This document shows, piece after piece, positions 1 through 8,029 of a DNA stretch of 64,000 nucleotides (positions within the stretch are counted from its first letter, which is position 1; the number at the start of each line of letters is the position of its first letter). The translations under genes and the position numbers were made by a program. This stretch comes from Paenibacillus_V sp046244365 (lineage in GTDB: Bacteria > Bacillota > Bacilli > Paenibacillales > NBRC-103111). The stretch is taken from assembly GCF_046244365.1 (NCBI RefSeq), contig NZ_CP176395.1, forward strand, positions 2,418,001 through 2,482,000, in the 5' to 3' direction. The notes below the pieces were generated by a model. That model was not told the origin of the DNA. It saw only the letters and a program-made list of their open reading frames with translations, and made no database searches.

Positions 1-1
1 T

Positions 2-304
2 GCGCTGGTCCCGTATTTGGTTTTTTCCATACCGGTATTGGTCTTATCCAATGTCGTCGTGCTGGAGGAGAAAGTGCTCGTCACTTCTCTGGAACAAATA
101 ATGGTTATTTGGCTCGGCGTGCTCTTTTTCGTCATGACGCAGGTCATCCACAACTTCGAGTTTATCGAAACGTTGAAAAACTCGCTTATCACGGTGTTTA
201 CCGTTCTGATGATCTGGTTTTTCCTGTTCGTCGCTTCCGGGCTGACCTACAACGTATACGACTTTCTTTACCAGCTGCAGCGGGAGGTGACGCAATATGT
301 TTAG
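2..304 (+). CDS. Yip1-like membrane protein, C-terminal part (5' end outside window)
   Basis: The frame is open from the first bases and ends at TAG 302-304, so the true start lies upstream of the window. The visible ~100 residues hold several hydrophobic helices separated by short polar turns, as in the last segments of a Yip1-family multi-pass membrane protein. No catalytic residues are visible. The next gene starts inside its last codons (8-nt overlap) with its ribosome site GGGAGGTGA within this gene, so the two are translationally coupled. From family knowledge, Yip1-like proteins often precede DUF5696 genes and two carbohydrate permeases in Paenibacillus, which fits. The role in transport or assembly of the system is inferred. 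The Yip1 assignment rests on context as much as on sequence. Confidence 0.6.
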   Translation, partial: ALVPYLVFSIPVLVLSNVVVLEEKVLVTSLEQIMVIWLGVLFFVMTQVIHNFEFIETLKNSLITVFTVLMIWFFLFVASGLTYNVYDFLYQLQREVTQYV

Positions 305-2525
305 CATCCGCCTGAAGCGGCAGCAGGGGATCGCGCTGGTACTTGGCTTGGCCTTTGCAGCTTGCTGCTTGTTCGTTTATCGCGCAGCGAGCGGCAGCGA
401 CATTCCTTCTTTGAAGCAGATGAAGATGACGATGGAGCGGGAACCTGACATGCCCGTGTATGAGGGAGAGCCGTGGAAACCGGGAGCCGCGGATGCGGAG
501 GGGTTCGTAGTAGCGCTCGAAAACAGCGATTTTGTGCTCCGCATCGATCCGTTAACGACACAGACGATCGTGAACGTCAAACGTACCGGGTATGAATGGC
601 GGAGCAATCCGCCGAAGGAACGGCTGCAGGGCGAGACGGTGAAAGGGCTGCTGCTGTCGAATCTGAAATCGCCCTTTATTATGGAGTACTTCCAGGCAGC
701 CGGCGATGACAAGGCCAGACGGAGCGTGACGAACGCCGCCGATCTTAAGCTGAAGAAATCGTTCGTCAAATACGATATGGGGCTGCAAGTCACTTACTTT
801 TACGAGGAGACAGGGATCGGGTTTTCGCTTCAATACGAATTGACCGAGCATGGGCTGGTTGTTAACGTGCCGACAAAGGGGATTGAAGAGAAAGGCGAGT
901 TTGCCTTGTTTTCCTTGGAAGTGCTGCCCTACTTCGGAGCTGCGCAAGCGGGGGAAGACGGCTACTTATTCGTCCCCGACGGCCCTGGAGGACTCATTCG
1001 TTTCGATAAGGACCGGGCGGGTACGGGGCAAGGGTACATGCATCCGATCTACGGCAGCGAAGTTTCCAATGTAAGGCCGGACTTGCATGCAGCCAGACGC
1101 CAAACGAAACGGGAAACGATCGCGTATCCGGTATTCGGCGTGAAACGCCAGGATGAGGCGTTCGTTGCAATCGTCCGGGAAGGAAAAGATGCGGCGAGCA
1201 TTCAGGCGCTTCCCCCCGGTCTCAAATCTACGTTTTACAGCGTGGACTCCAAATTTCAATACCGTGAGGAATATTTGCATAAGATGAGCCGGTTGACGAC
1301 ACCGGTCAAAACGGTCGAAAAAAACCGGATGCCGCTCGACCGCTCGATCGAATACCGTTTCCTGAACGGTGATCAGGCGAACTATGTCGGGATGGCGGAT
1401 GCTTACCGGCAGCATTTGTCGGATGCCAAACGACTGCCGCTGCAGCTTCAGACGACAGCTCACATCCCGCTGCATTTGAGCGTGGTCGGCGGCAACGCCA
1501 AGGAGGCGTTCAACAGCGAGCGATACGTGGCAGCGACGACTTTTGCCCAAGCGACCGAGATGGTGAAGCAGTTGAAGGACAGCGGGGTCGACAGCATGCG
1601 AGTGATTTACTACGGCTGGCAGAACGGCGGTGATTTCAATGCGGCTAAGCGGTTTCCGATCGAAAAGAAGCTGGGCGGAGAAGCGGCAGCCAAATCGTTT
1701 GTCGAAGCCATGCATGAGATGAATCTGCAAGTGATGTTTGAGGATAATTTCGTCTACGTCGACGATCGCTCCTCGCTCTCCGCCAAAGCTAACGGGATTC
1801 GGGGCATTGACGGCACGGTGTTCATGAACCGGAATGACGAGTTTATTCTAAAACCGGAGCTTACGGCCGGTTACGCGGTGCAGACGATTGCAAGGCTGAA
1901 GGATCTCGGCGTCGACGGCATTCATTATAATTGGCTCGGCGAAATGACATTCCGCGATTATGAGTCGAAACCGACAGAACGGGGACAAACGGCAGATGTT
2001 TACCGTCAGCTGCTTGCTTTTACGCGGGAAGAGCTTGGCGAAACGGGGATTTACCAAGGGAATGATTACATGCTGGAAGAAGCCGGTTATATAAGCGACT
2101 TTACGCTGGATTCGAGCTACGACTACATGATCGACGAGACCGTGCCGTTTTATCCGATCGTGCTGCATGGATTCATCCCGTATTCCTCGACGCCGGCTAA
2201 TTACCGTAATGACAATACGGCGGAATTTCTCAAAGCCATCGAATATGGCGCTGTTCCTTCCTTCTATCTTACTTACGAACCGTCACGGGTATTGAAAAAT
2301 ACGCCGTCCGAGTATTTGTACAGCAGCGAATTTGCTTTGTGGAAGGAACGGATTGTGCAGGAATACCGGGATTTCGATAAGCTGGCACAGCTGTATAACC
2401 GAAGGATCGTCAACCATGAGAAGAAAGCGGGCGACGTATACGTCACGACGTATGAAGGCGGTATTCATGTGGTCGTCGATTACGGGAAGAAAACGTTTGC
2501 GGTAAGGGAAGGAGGAGCCGAATGA
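297..2525 (+). CDS. DUF5696-type membrane-anchored protein, glycoside-hydrolase-like
   Basis: A 742-residue protein with one N-terminal hydrophobic segment (about residues 11-31, no lipobox) that should act as a signal anchor, leaving the rest outside the cell. Residues ~65-350 look like a beta-rich domain, and ~375-660 resemble a TIM-barrel region of glycoside hydrolase type (stretches such as GVDSMRVIYYGW, GVDGIHYNWLGE and GIYQGNDYMLEEAG). I recognise the DUF5696 family of Paenibacillus transport loci; no reaction has been assigned to it that I know of. Start ATG 297 follows GGGAGGTGA. The end overlaps the next permease by ATGA. It probably binds or trims the glycan imported by the following ABC transporter, but that is inference. 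Confidence 0.75.
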   Translation: MFSIRLKRQQGIALVLGLAFAACCLFVYRAASGSDIPSLKQMKMTMEREPDMPVYEGEPWKPGAADAEGFVVALENSDFVLRIDPLTTQTIVNVKRTGYEWRSNPPKERLQGETVKGLLLSNLKSPFIMEYFQAAGDDKARRSVTNAADLKLKKSFVKYDMGLQVTYFYEETGIGFSLQYELTEHGLVVNVPTKGIEEKGEFALFSLEVLPYFGAAQAGEDGYLFVPDGPGGLIRFDKDRAGTGQGYMHPIYGSEVSNVRPDLHAARRQTKRETIAYPVFGVKRQDEAFVAIVREGKDAASIQALPPGLKSTFYSVDSKFQYREEYLHKMSRLTTPVKTVEKNRMPLDRSIEYRFLNGDQANYVGMADAYRQHLSDAKRLPLQLQTTAHIPLHLSVVGGNAKEAFNSERYVAATTFAQATEMVKQLKDSGVDSMRVIYYGWQNGGDFNAAKRFPIEKKLGGEAAAKSFVEAMHEMNLQVMFEDNFVYVDDRSSLSAKANGIRGIDGTVFMNRNDEFILKPELTAGYAVQTIARLKDLGVDGIHYNWLGEMTFRDYESKPTERGQTADVYRQLLAFTREELGETGIYQGNDYMLEEAGYISDFTLDSSYDYMIDETVPFYPIVLHGFIPYSSTPANYRNDNTAEFLKAIEYGAVPSFYLTYEPSRVLKNTPSEYLYSSEFALWKERIVQEYRDFDKLAQLYNRRIVNHEKKAGDVYVTTYEGGIHVVVDYGKKTFAVREGGAE

Positions 2526-3421
2526 AACTTCCGCTGCCTCACCGGAACAAAGGATACCTCCTATATAGATGGAAGCAATATGGGGTTGGCTATTTATTCA
2601 TACTTCCCTGGCTGATCGGCTTTCTTTCGCTCATTGCGTTTCCGATTGTGTGGTCGCTGTTTCTGAGCTTTAACAAGGTGACGCTAACGTCGAAAGGGTT
2701 CATTTATGCATGGGCCGGTCTGCAAAATTTCAAGGACGCATTTGTAGTCGATAACGAATATCCCGTTCAGCTTATCCTATACGTTCAGCAAATGCTGTTG
2801 ATCATTCCGATTATCGTTATTTTCGCGCTACTCGTTTCGCTTTTGCTCAATCAGAAATTTCCCGGACGTTTTTTGTACCGGGCGATCTTCTTCCTTCCGG
2901 TTATTTTCGCCACCGGACAGGTGCTGACCGAGCTGTTCGCCCAAGGCGCCGGGGAAATCCCGTTCATGGAGCAATACAACATTGATTCGCTTGTCCAAGA
3001 CAATGTAGGCAGGCAGTTCGCCGGTCCCGTCATGGAGGTGCTCAAGAAGACCGTCATCATTTTATGGTATTCCGGCGTGCAAATTCTCATTTTTATCGCG
3101 GGCTTCCAGACGATTTCGAAGTCGGTTTACGAAGCGGTCCGAATCGACGGCGCTTCTCCTTGGGACAGCTTTTGGAAAATCACCCTGCCCGGCATCGTGC
3201 CGTTTATCAGCTTGAATCTGCTTTACACGATTATCGATCTGTTTACGTTCCCGTTAAATCCGGTGCTGGCGCACGTGCGTAAACACATGTTTAATCCTGC
3301 TACCGGTTACGGATATGCGAGTGCGCTGGCCTGGATTTATTTTGCGATCATCTTCGTCCTGCTGGCGGCCGTCTCATGGATGTTCGGACGAAGCGCGAAA
3401 CGAAGGGGGGGAAGAGGATGA
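2522..3421 (+). CDS. Carbohydrate ABC transporter permease, MalF/UgpA type
   Basis: A 299-residue inner-membrane permease with six hydrophobic segments. Near residues ~200-225 it carries the EAA coupling loop (YEAVRIDGASPWDSFWKITL), which contacts the ATPase. An enlarged periplasmic-side loop (~140-170, including FAQGAGEIPFMEQYNI) lies between helices and is characteristic of MalF-like partners. Start ATG 2522 overlaps the stop of the upstream DUF5696 gene (ATGA), and its own stop overlaps the next permease by ATGA, so three proteins are made from one coupled message. No ATPase gene is present nearby. A shared MsmX-type ATPase encoded elsewhere is the usual solution in this group. The substrate is unknown, probably an oligosaccharide containing mannose, given the GH38 gene downstream. 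Confidence 0.9.
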   Translation: MKLPLPHRNKGYLLYRWKQYGVGYLFILPWLIGFLSLIAFPIVWSLFLSFNKVTLTSKGFIYAWAGLQNFKDAFVVDNEYPVQLILYVQQMLLIIPIIVIFALLVSLLLNQKFPGRFLYRAIFFLPVIFATGQVLTELFAQGAGEIPFMEQYNIDSLVQDNVGRQFAGPVMEVLKKTVIILWYSGVQILIFIAGFQTISKSVYEAVRIDGASPWDSFWKITLPGIVPFISLNLLYTIIDLFTFPLNPVLAHVRKHMFNPATGYGYASALAWIYFAIIFVLLAAVSWMFGRSAKRRGGRG

Positions 3422-4398
3422 ACATCATCGTAAGCTGGCGGAACGTGACGCAAACCGTAAGCGGATGGATATGGAGCAGAAAGATGCAGAAGGTGAAAAT
3501 GCTGGCGCTCGGCAGGAATGCCAATGACGGGTGGATAGCCAAGCTGGCCATTTACTATTTGCTTTCCATACTGGCTTACCTGTATTTGCAGCCGTTATTG
3601 TACGTCATCAGTACCATGTTCAAAAACGTGCAGGATTTGCTCGATCCGACTGTCAAATGGTTCCCGACCCGGCTCGAATGGGGAAATCTGGAGAAGGCTT
3701 GGATCGGATTGAAATATCCGGAAGCGCTGGCGAACACGTTTACGATTGCGCTCGCATGCTCGATTATTCAGGTGATTATCTGCTCGATTACCGGGTATGC
3801 GCTTGCCAAACTGTATTTTCCAGGCAGAGGGCTGGTTACGTTCGGTGTCATTCTAACCTTCCTGATCCCGCCGCAAATCATCATCATTCCGCTCTATGTG
3901 ATCTACAGCAAGCTGGGCTTGTTGAATACGCCGTTTGTGTTCATCGTTCCTGCATTGTTCGGACAAGGGCTGCGAAGCGCTCTGTTCATCTTGATCTTTC
4001 GCCAGTTTTTCAAATCGCAGCCGGTCGCACTGGAAGAAGCGGCCAAACTGGACGGAGCATCGTCGTTTCGCCTTTTCTTCACCATTATGCTACCGCTTGC
4101 GCGTTCTGCCTGTCTCGTCGTTTTTCTGTTTTCGTTCATTTGGTATTGGAACATGTACTACGAGCCGTCGTTTTTCCTGAACGACAAGTACATTCCGTTG
4201 TCGATCAGCCTGAACCGTATGAATGAAGTGCTGACCGGAACACCTGCCGCTTATTCCACCTTAACCGGCGGCGTATCGATCAACGAAGGCGCCAAAATGG
4301 CCGCGGCATTTCTGATTATGTTCCCGCCCCTTATCCTCTATATGTTTCTCCAGAGGTGGTTCGTGGAAAGTATAGAACGGTCCGGACTTGTGGAATAA
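3418..4398 (+). CDS. Carbohydrate ABC transporter permease, MalG/UgpE type
   Basis: A 326-residue permease with six predicted membrane helices and the EAA loop LEEAAKLDGASSFRLFFTIML, partner of the preceding MalF-type subunit. The chosen start is ATG 3418, which overlaps the previous stop as ATGA and follows a purine-rich GGGGGGAAGAGG site. An in-frame ATG 42 nt upstream would sit inside the neighbour and has no ribosome site. The N-terminal ~40 residues are longer and more basic than in most MalG proteins. Together with the binding lipoprotein downstream it completes a sugar importer except for the ATPase. Confidence 0.9.
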   Translation: MNIIVSWRNVTQTVSGWIWSRKMQKVKMLALGRNANDGWIAKLAIYYLLSILAYLYLQPLLYVISTMFKNVQDLLDPTVKWFPTRLEWGNLEKAWIGLKYPEALANTFTIALACSIIQVIICSITGYALAKLYFPGRGLVTFGVILTFLIPPQIIIIPLYVIYSKLGLLNTPFVFIVPALFGQGLRSALFILIFRQFFKSQPVALEEAAKLDGASSFRLFFTIMLPLARSACLVVFLFSFIWYWNMYYEPSFFLNDKYIPLSISLNRMNEVLTGTPAAYSTLTGGVSINEGAKMAAAFLIMFPPLILYMFLQRWFVESIERSGLVE

Positions 4399-4424
4399 GG
4401 CGACGTCTTGAAGGGAGGTGGTTA

Positions 4425-4466
4425 TTGGCAGACATTGAGAACCAGGCAAGGGAAGTCGCAGCTTAG
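4425..4466 (+). CDS. Possible 13-codon peptide ahead of the binding-protein gene
   Basis: TTG 4425 follows a strong AAGGGAGGTGG site at 4411-4420 and opens a 13-residue frame (MADIENQAREVAA) ending at TAG 4464. It lies between the MalG-type permease and the binding lipoprotein. It could be a leader peptide, a relic of a longer gene, or chance. Only the ribosome site supports it. Confidence 0.2.
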   Translation: MADIENQAREVAA

Positions 4467-4520
4467 AGAGATATTGAAGGGAAGGTTTTCGTTCGTATCT
4501 ACTAAGGGAGGTAAAAAAGA

Positions 4521-5900
4521 ATGAGGGAAAAACGGTATTTCGCATTCGTGGTTGGCATCATCCTCGTATTATCGATGTTTTTGTCGGCATGCTCGACAGG
4601 AGGAGACAAAGGGAGCGCAACGACGTCTCCGGCGGCTCCGACGGCTCCGACGGCTCCGACGGCAACAGCAACCGTCAAGCCGCAGGAGAAGCGTGAACCG
4701 GTAACGTTAAAAATTATCACATGGGAACAATCGTACACCGACTTGTACAAAAAGTTTAACGAGAAATACCCGTGGATCACCATTGAACCGATCTTCCCGG
4801 CAAACGGATTAGATACGAGTATTATTGAAAAAATTGCCGCTTTGCAAGCTGCGGGAACACCGGCGGATCTGACTTGGCTCACCGACTTGAGTCATTATAC
4901 GAAAGGCGGCTTGCTAGAAGATTTGAAGCCGTATATTGCGAAGGACGAATCGCTCAAAAGCAAGAAGCTTCCAAAAGGATTCTTCGAATCGTTCGATAAC
5001 GCGAAGGGCCAGCGTTTTGCCATTCCGATGGTCGACGTTCCGATGTGGGTCTTGGTGAACAAGGATCTGCTTGCCAAGCATGGCTTGGAAATGCCGAAAA
5101 ACGATTGGACGTACGATAAATTCCGTGAGCTTGCAAAAGCGGCAACAGACCCTGCGGCAGGGGAATACGGCTTGACGAGCAATGGTATTTTCGCCCGATA
5201 TTTCTTGTCTGCAATGTCGGTAGCTAACGGAAGTTCTCCTAATTTATGGTATATGAATGAAGATTTGACACAGACTGTGCTGGATAAGCCGGAAGCGATG
5301 AACGATTTGAAATGGATACAAGAGTTAATTACGAAAGACGGTTCCTACCCAGACACGAAGAAGGCGACGGAGTTGGGCGGTTCAGTCAGTAAATTTATTA
5401 ATGGCAAAACCCTATTCGATATTGGCGGGGACTGGGTCCTGGAACCGTTGGCAAAAGAAGCGAAATTCAAATACGACGTCTTGCCGTTCCCGAAAGGCAA
5501 AGTGTCGCAGGTTACTCATCATATTTATGGCCCAATCGGCATGTTGGCCGGTTCGAAGCATAAGGAGGAGGCGTGGTTGTGGATCAGCTTCCAGTTTGAG
5601 AACGAAGCGCAAAAATGGAAAGTTGATCATGGCTCCAACGCGTTCGTCATCGACGATGCTTTGAAGAACTACATCGACCAGTCGCCACTGTGGAAGGGCA
5701 AAAATACGGAAGCCGTAAAACTGACCAAAGATATGTGCTGCATCGCTCCTGGCCCTACCATTCCTGTATTCCAAGAACATCCGTTTACGTTTTTGGCGGA
5801 AACGATTTTGGCCGGCGGAGACCTATCTGGGCTCAAAGGAAAAATCGATGCATGGAACAAGAAGACGCTGGATTTAAGAAAGGCCGCTTCCGGCCAATAA
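4521..5900 (+). CDS. Sugar-binding lipoprotein of ABC transporter (family 1)
   Basis: A 459-residue extracellular solute-binding protein. The signal peptide ends in a lipobox (FLSAC, Cys about residue 24) for lipid anchoring. It is followed by an Ala-Pro-Thr linker made of repeated APT units, then the mature binding fold beginning at PVTLKIITWEQSYTDLYKKF, as in family-1 carbohydrate-binding proteins. Start ATG 4521 follows AAGGGAGGT. It delivers substrate to the two permeases just upstream. A 13-bp perfect hairpin downstream (5913-5945) probably protects this part of the message, as often seen after binding-protein genes. The substrate is unknown. Confidence 0.92.
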   Translation: MREKRYFAFVVGIILVLSMFLSACSTGGDKGSATTSPAAPTAPTAPTATATVKPQEKREPVTLKIITWEQSYTDLYKKFNEKYPWITIEPIFPANGLDTSIIEKIAALQAAGTPADLTWLTDLSHYTKGGLLEDLKPYIAKDESLKSKKLPKGFFESFDNAKGQRFAIPMVDVPMWVLVNKDLLAKHGLEMPKNDWTYDKFRELAKAATDPAAGEYGLTSNGIFARYFLSAMSVANGSSPNLWYMNEDLTQTVLDKPEAMNDLKWIQELITKDGSYPDTKKATELGGSVSKFINGKTLFDIGGDWVLEPLAKEAKFKYDVLPFPKGKVSQVTHHIYGPIGMLAGSKHKEEAWLWISFQFENEAQKWKVDHGSNAFVIDDALKNYIDQSPLWKGKNTEAVKLTKDMCCIAPGPTIPVFQEHPFTFLAETILAGGDLSGLKGKIDAWNKKTLDLRKAASGQ

Positions 5901-5912
5901 TCGGTACGATAG

Positions 5913-5945
5913 GGACCTCTTAGGAGTTGGCATCCTAAGAGGTCC
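5913..5945 (+). other. Perfect 13-bp stem-loop after binding-protein gene
   Basis: GGACCTCTTAGGA and its exact reverse complement are separated by a 7-nt loop. No T-run follows, so it reads as an mRNA-stabilising or partial-termination hairpin rather than a full terminator. It would raise binding-protein levels relative to the downstream enzymes. Confidence 0.65.
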
Positions 5946-6030
5946 TGCATGCAAATTTGCTGCGGTGACCTTAGAAACGACAGCGTAAAGGTAACGTTTC
6001 ATCATAAACATACCGGGAGGTTTGTCGCGC

Positions 6031-7914
6031 ATGACAAATCAGGTTAACGGCGCAATATCGAGACGAACATTCGTATCGGCTCTTGGTGTTGCCGGTGTTG
6101 CGCTTGCGGCGGGGGGAGGACTACAGATGGGAAACATGATGGCAGGCAGCGGCAATGCTGTGAAGAGCGTTCCGGATGTGGCGACCTTGCGTACCATATC
6201 CGGCGACTATGATGGCCAAGTCGTCGTACTTGTCAGCTATTACGACGGCTGGAATACAACCGGACGCGGGCCGCTCGGTGGGGGGTGTTTCGTTTGGAAC
6301 ACTGCCGGCACCGATGCCGACAACGGTGGCACCGTGTTTGCCGTGACGGGTGCGTCAGGACAATGGGTGCGACTACTATCCGGTTTCGTCGCGCCGGAAA
6401 TGTTCGGCGCCCGATCGGACGGCAGCGACGATACGAACGCGTTTCATCGCATGTTCTCCGTCGGCTTGCCTGTCGAGCTCGGGCCGTATACGTACAGCGT
6501 CTGCCCGTTGCCTAACGAGGATTCCATTATCTGGAACAGGGGGAGTCTCTTCAAGCCTCAGTCAAGCGTTCGCGGCATTCCCGGCCGATCGAAGCTCGTT
6601 TGGGGCGGCGAAGCAACCGCTTATTTCATGGCTCTGCGGGATACAACCGGCATCACGATTGAAGGCATTCACTTCGTAAACGGAGCCGGAGCTGTATGTA
6701 TGGATCCGATCCGCGATTATTCGGTCAGCGACATCTCCATCATAAACTGCATATTCGAAGGCCAAGCCGATCTTGCCGTAAGCTGCGGCAGACAGCTTGC
6801 CATTGATGTCAACTCCAAGAAGTGCAGCAAGATTAAAATTCGTGGATGCACGTATTTGAACGTCCGCGGCCACGCCGTCCTGTTGACGAACGCTCGCGAC
6901 GTCGAGGTCGTCGGCAATTTGTTCGACGGCGTCTGGGCGGGCGAGGGCGTGAACATGGGAGGGTTTTGCATCGATGTCAGCCAGGGCGTCCGCGGATGCG
7001 TCGTGTCCAACAACATCGCCCGCAACAGCACGTATTTCACCAAGACCGAATCTTATACGGTATTCGGCTCCACAGACGATAATCTGACGACGGACGTTGT
7101 CATCGCCAACAACGAGTGCATCGATATGCGTCCCGTATATCAATCCGGCGCCTACGTGAGCGGATTCGCCATCTTCATCAACAGCCGGATCGGCAACGTC
7201 GTCGTCGAAGGGAACAGGATTACGTACAATAAGGGGAACGGCATCTACATTTACGGATCGTCAGCCGGCAACGGTTCGGTCATCGTGAAAGGCAATGTGA
7301 TCGTGCAGACCGATGCCGGCACCTATTCGAGCAGCGGCATCTACTGCGAGCCGAACAGCTTCAACAGGGTGCTCGTGCAAGGCAACACCGTGCACGGATT
7401 CCTCAACGGAATCGTATGCCACGTCGGCATGGCCAGCATCCATGACAATGACGTTTCGGCACTTCAAGCCGCCATTGCCGTAAACGGAGCGTCCGAGGTC
7501 TCGATCGAAGGCAACGACCTTCGCGGGGTGACGGGCGTAACGTTCGGAAATTCGACCCCTCAATTCTACAAACGAATCCGCGCTTGCGGCAATCGTATCA
7601 AGGCAACGACCGGCATTTGCTTCGACATGACGAATGCACAAAACCCGGCAGGATGCGTCATCCAAGGCAATATTTTCGAAAAAACCGACACGGGTGCAGA
7701 TTTGCCGGCGTTGTCCGCCAACAATATCGAGTCGTGGGTCGTTTCCGGCAACACGTTCAGCGTGCCGGCTGCCTCCATGAGGGCTCTCGGACTATTCGGT
7801 ACGGTCAAGACATCGGTCATTCGGGACAATATAACGAACGGCATTCATCAGATCGCAGCTATGGATGCGGCAACCGTCCAACAAGGCAATCTGACGTCAG
7901 CAGCCGCCATTTAA
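6031..7914 (+). CDS. Tat-exported right-handed beta-helix protein
   Basis: A 627-residue protein with an N-terminal twin-arginine signal (SRRTFVSALGVAG, residues ~10-22) followed by an Ala/Gly-rich hydrophobic stretch, so it should be exported folded. From ~160 onward it shows repeating rungs of the parallel beta-helix type (GNxI, GNTV, GNDL, GNIF at ~22-30-residue intervals), as in pectate-lyase and polysaccharide-depolymerase folds. Residues ~35-110 resemble the head domain seen in phage-tail and secreted beta-helix proteins. ATG 6031 is chosen because GGGAGG lies 10 nt upstream; the TTG at 6022 is too close. It probably acts on, or binds, a polysaccharide outside the cell. No catalytic residues can be assigned with certainty. 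Confidence 0.8.
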   Translation: MTNQVNGAISRRTFVSALGVAGVALAAGGGLQMGNMMAGSGNAVKSVPDVATLRTISGDYDGQVVVLVSYYDGWNTTGRGPLGGGCFVWNTAGTDADNGGTVFAVTGASGQWVRLLSGFVAPEMFGARSDGSDDTNAFHRMFSVGLPVELGPYTYSVCPLPNEDSIIWNRGSLFKPQSSVRGIPGRSKLVWGGEATAYFMALRDTTGITIEGIHFVNGAGAVCMDPIRDYSVSDISIINCIFEGQADLAVSCGRQLAIDVNSKKCSKIKIRGCTYLNVRGHAVLLTNARDVEVVGNLFDGVWAGEGVNMGGFCIDVSQGVRGCVVSNNIARNSTYFTKTESYTVFGSTDDNLTTDVVIANNECIDMRPVYQSGAYVSGFAIFINSRIGNVVVEGNRITYNKGNGIYIYGSSAGNGSVIVKGNVIVQTDAGTYSSSGIYCEPNSFNRVLVQGNTVHGFLNGIVCHVGMASIHDNDVSALQAAIAVNGASEVSIEGNDLRGVTGVTFGNSTPQFYKRIRACGNRIKATTGICFDMTNAQNPAGCVIQGNIFEKTDTGADLPALSANNIESWVVSGNTFSVPAASMRALGLFGTVKTSVIRDNITNGIHQIAAMDAATVQQGNLTSAAAI

Positions 7915-8029
7915 CGGCCTTGAAGTCGAACAAGACCGATTATCGGGAAGTTATAGACCGCGAGGATTCCGGTTCGGCTGAAGGGGCTTCATGTACATTC
8001 ACAAAATATATACCGGGAGGTTATCCCGC

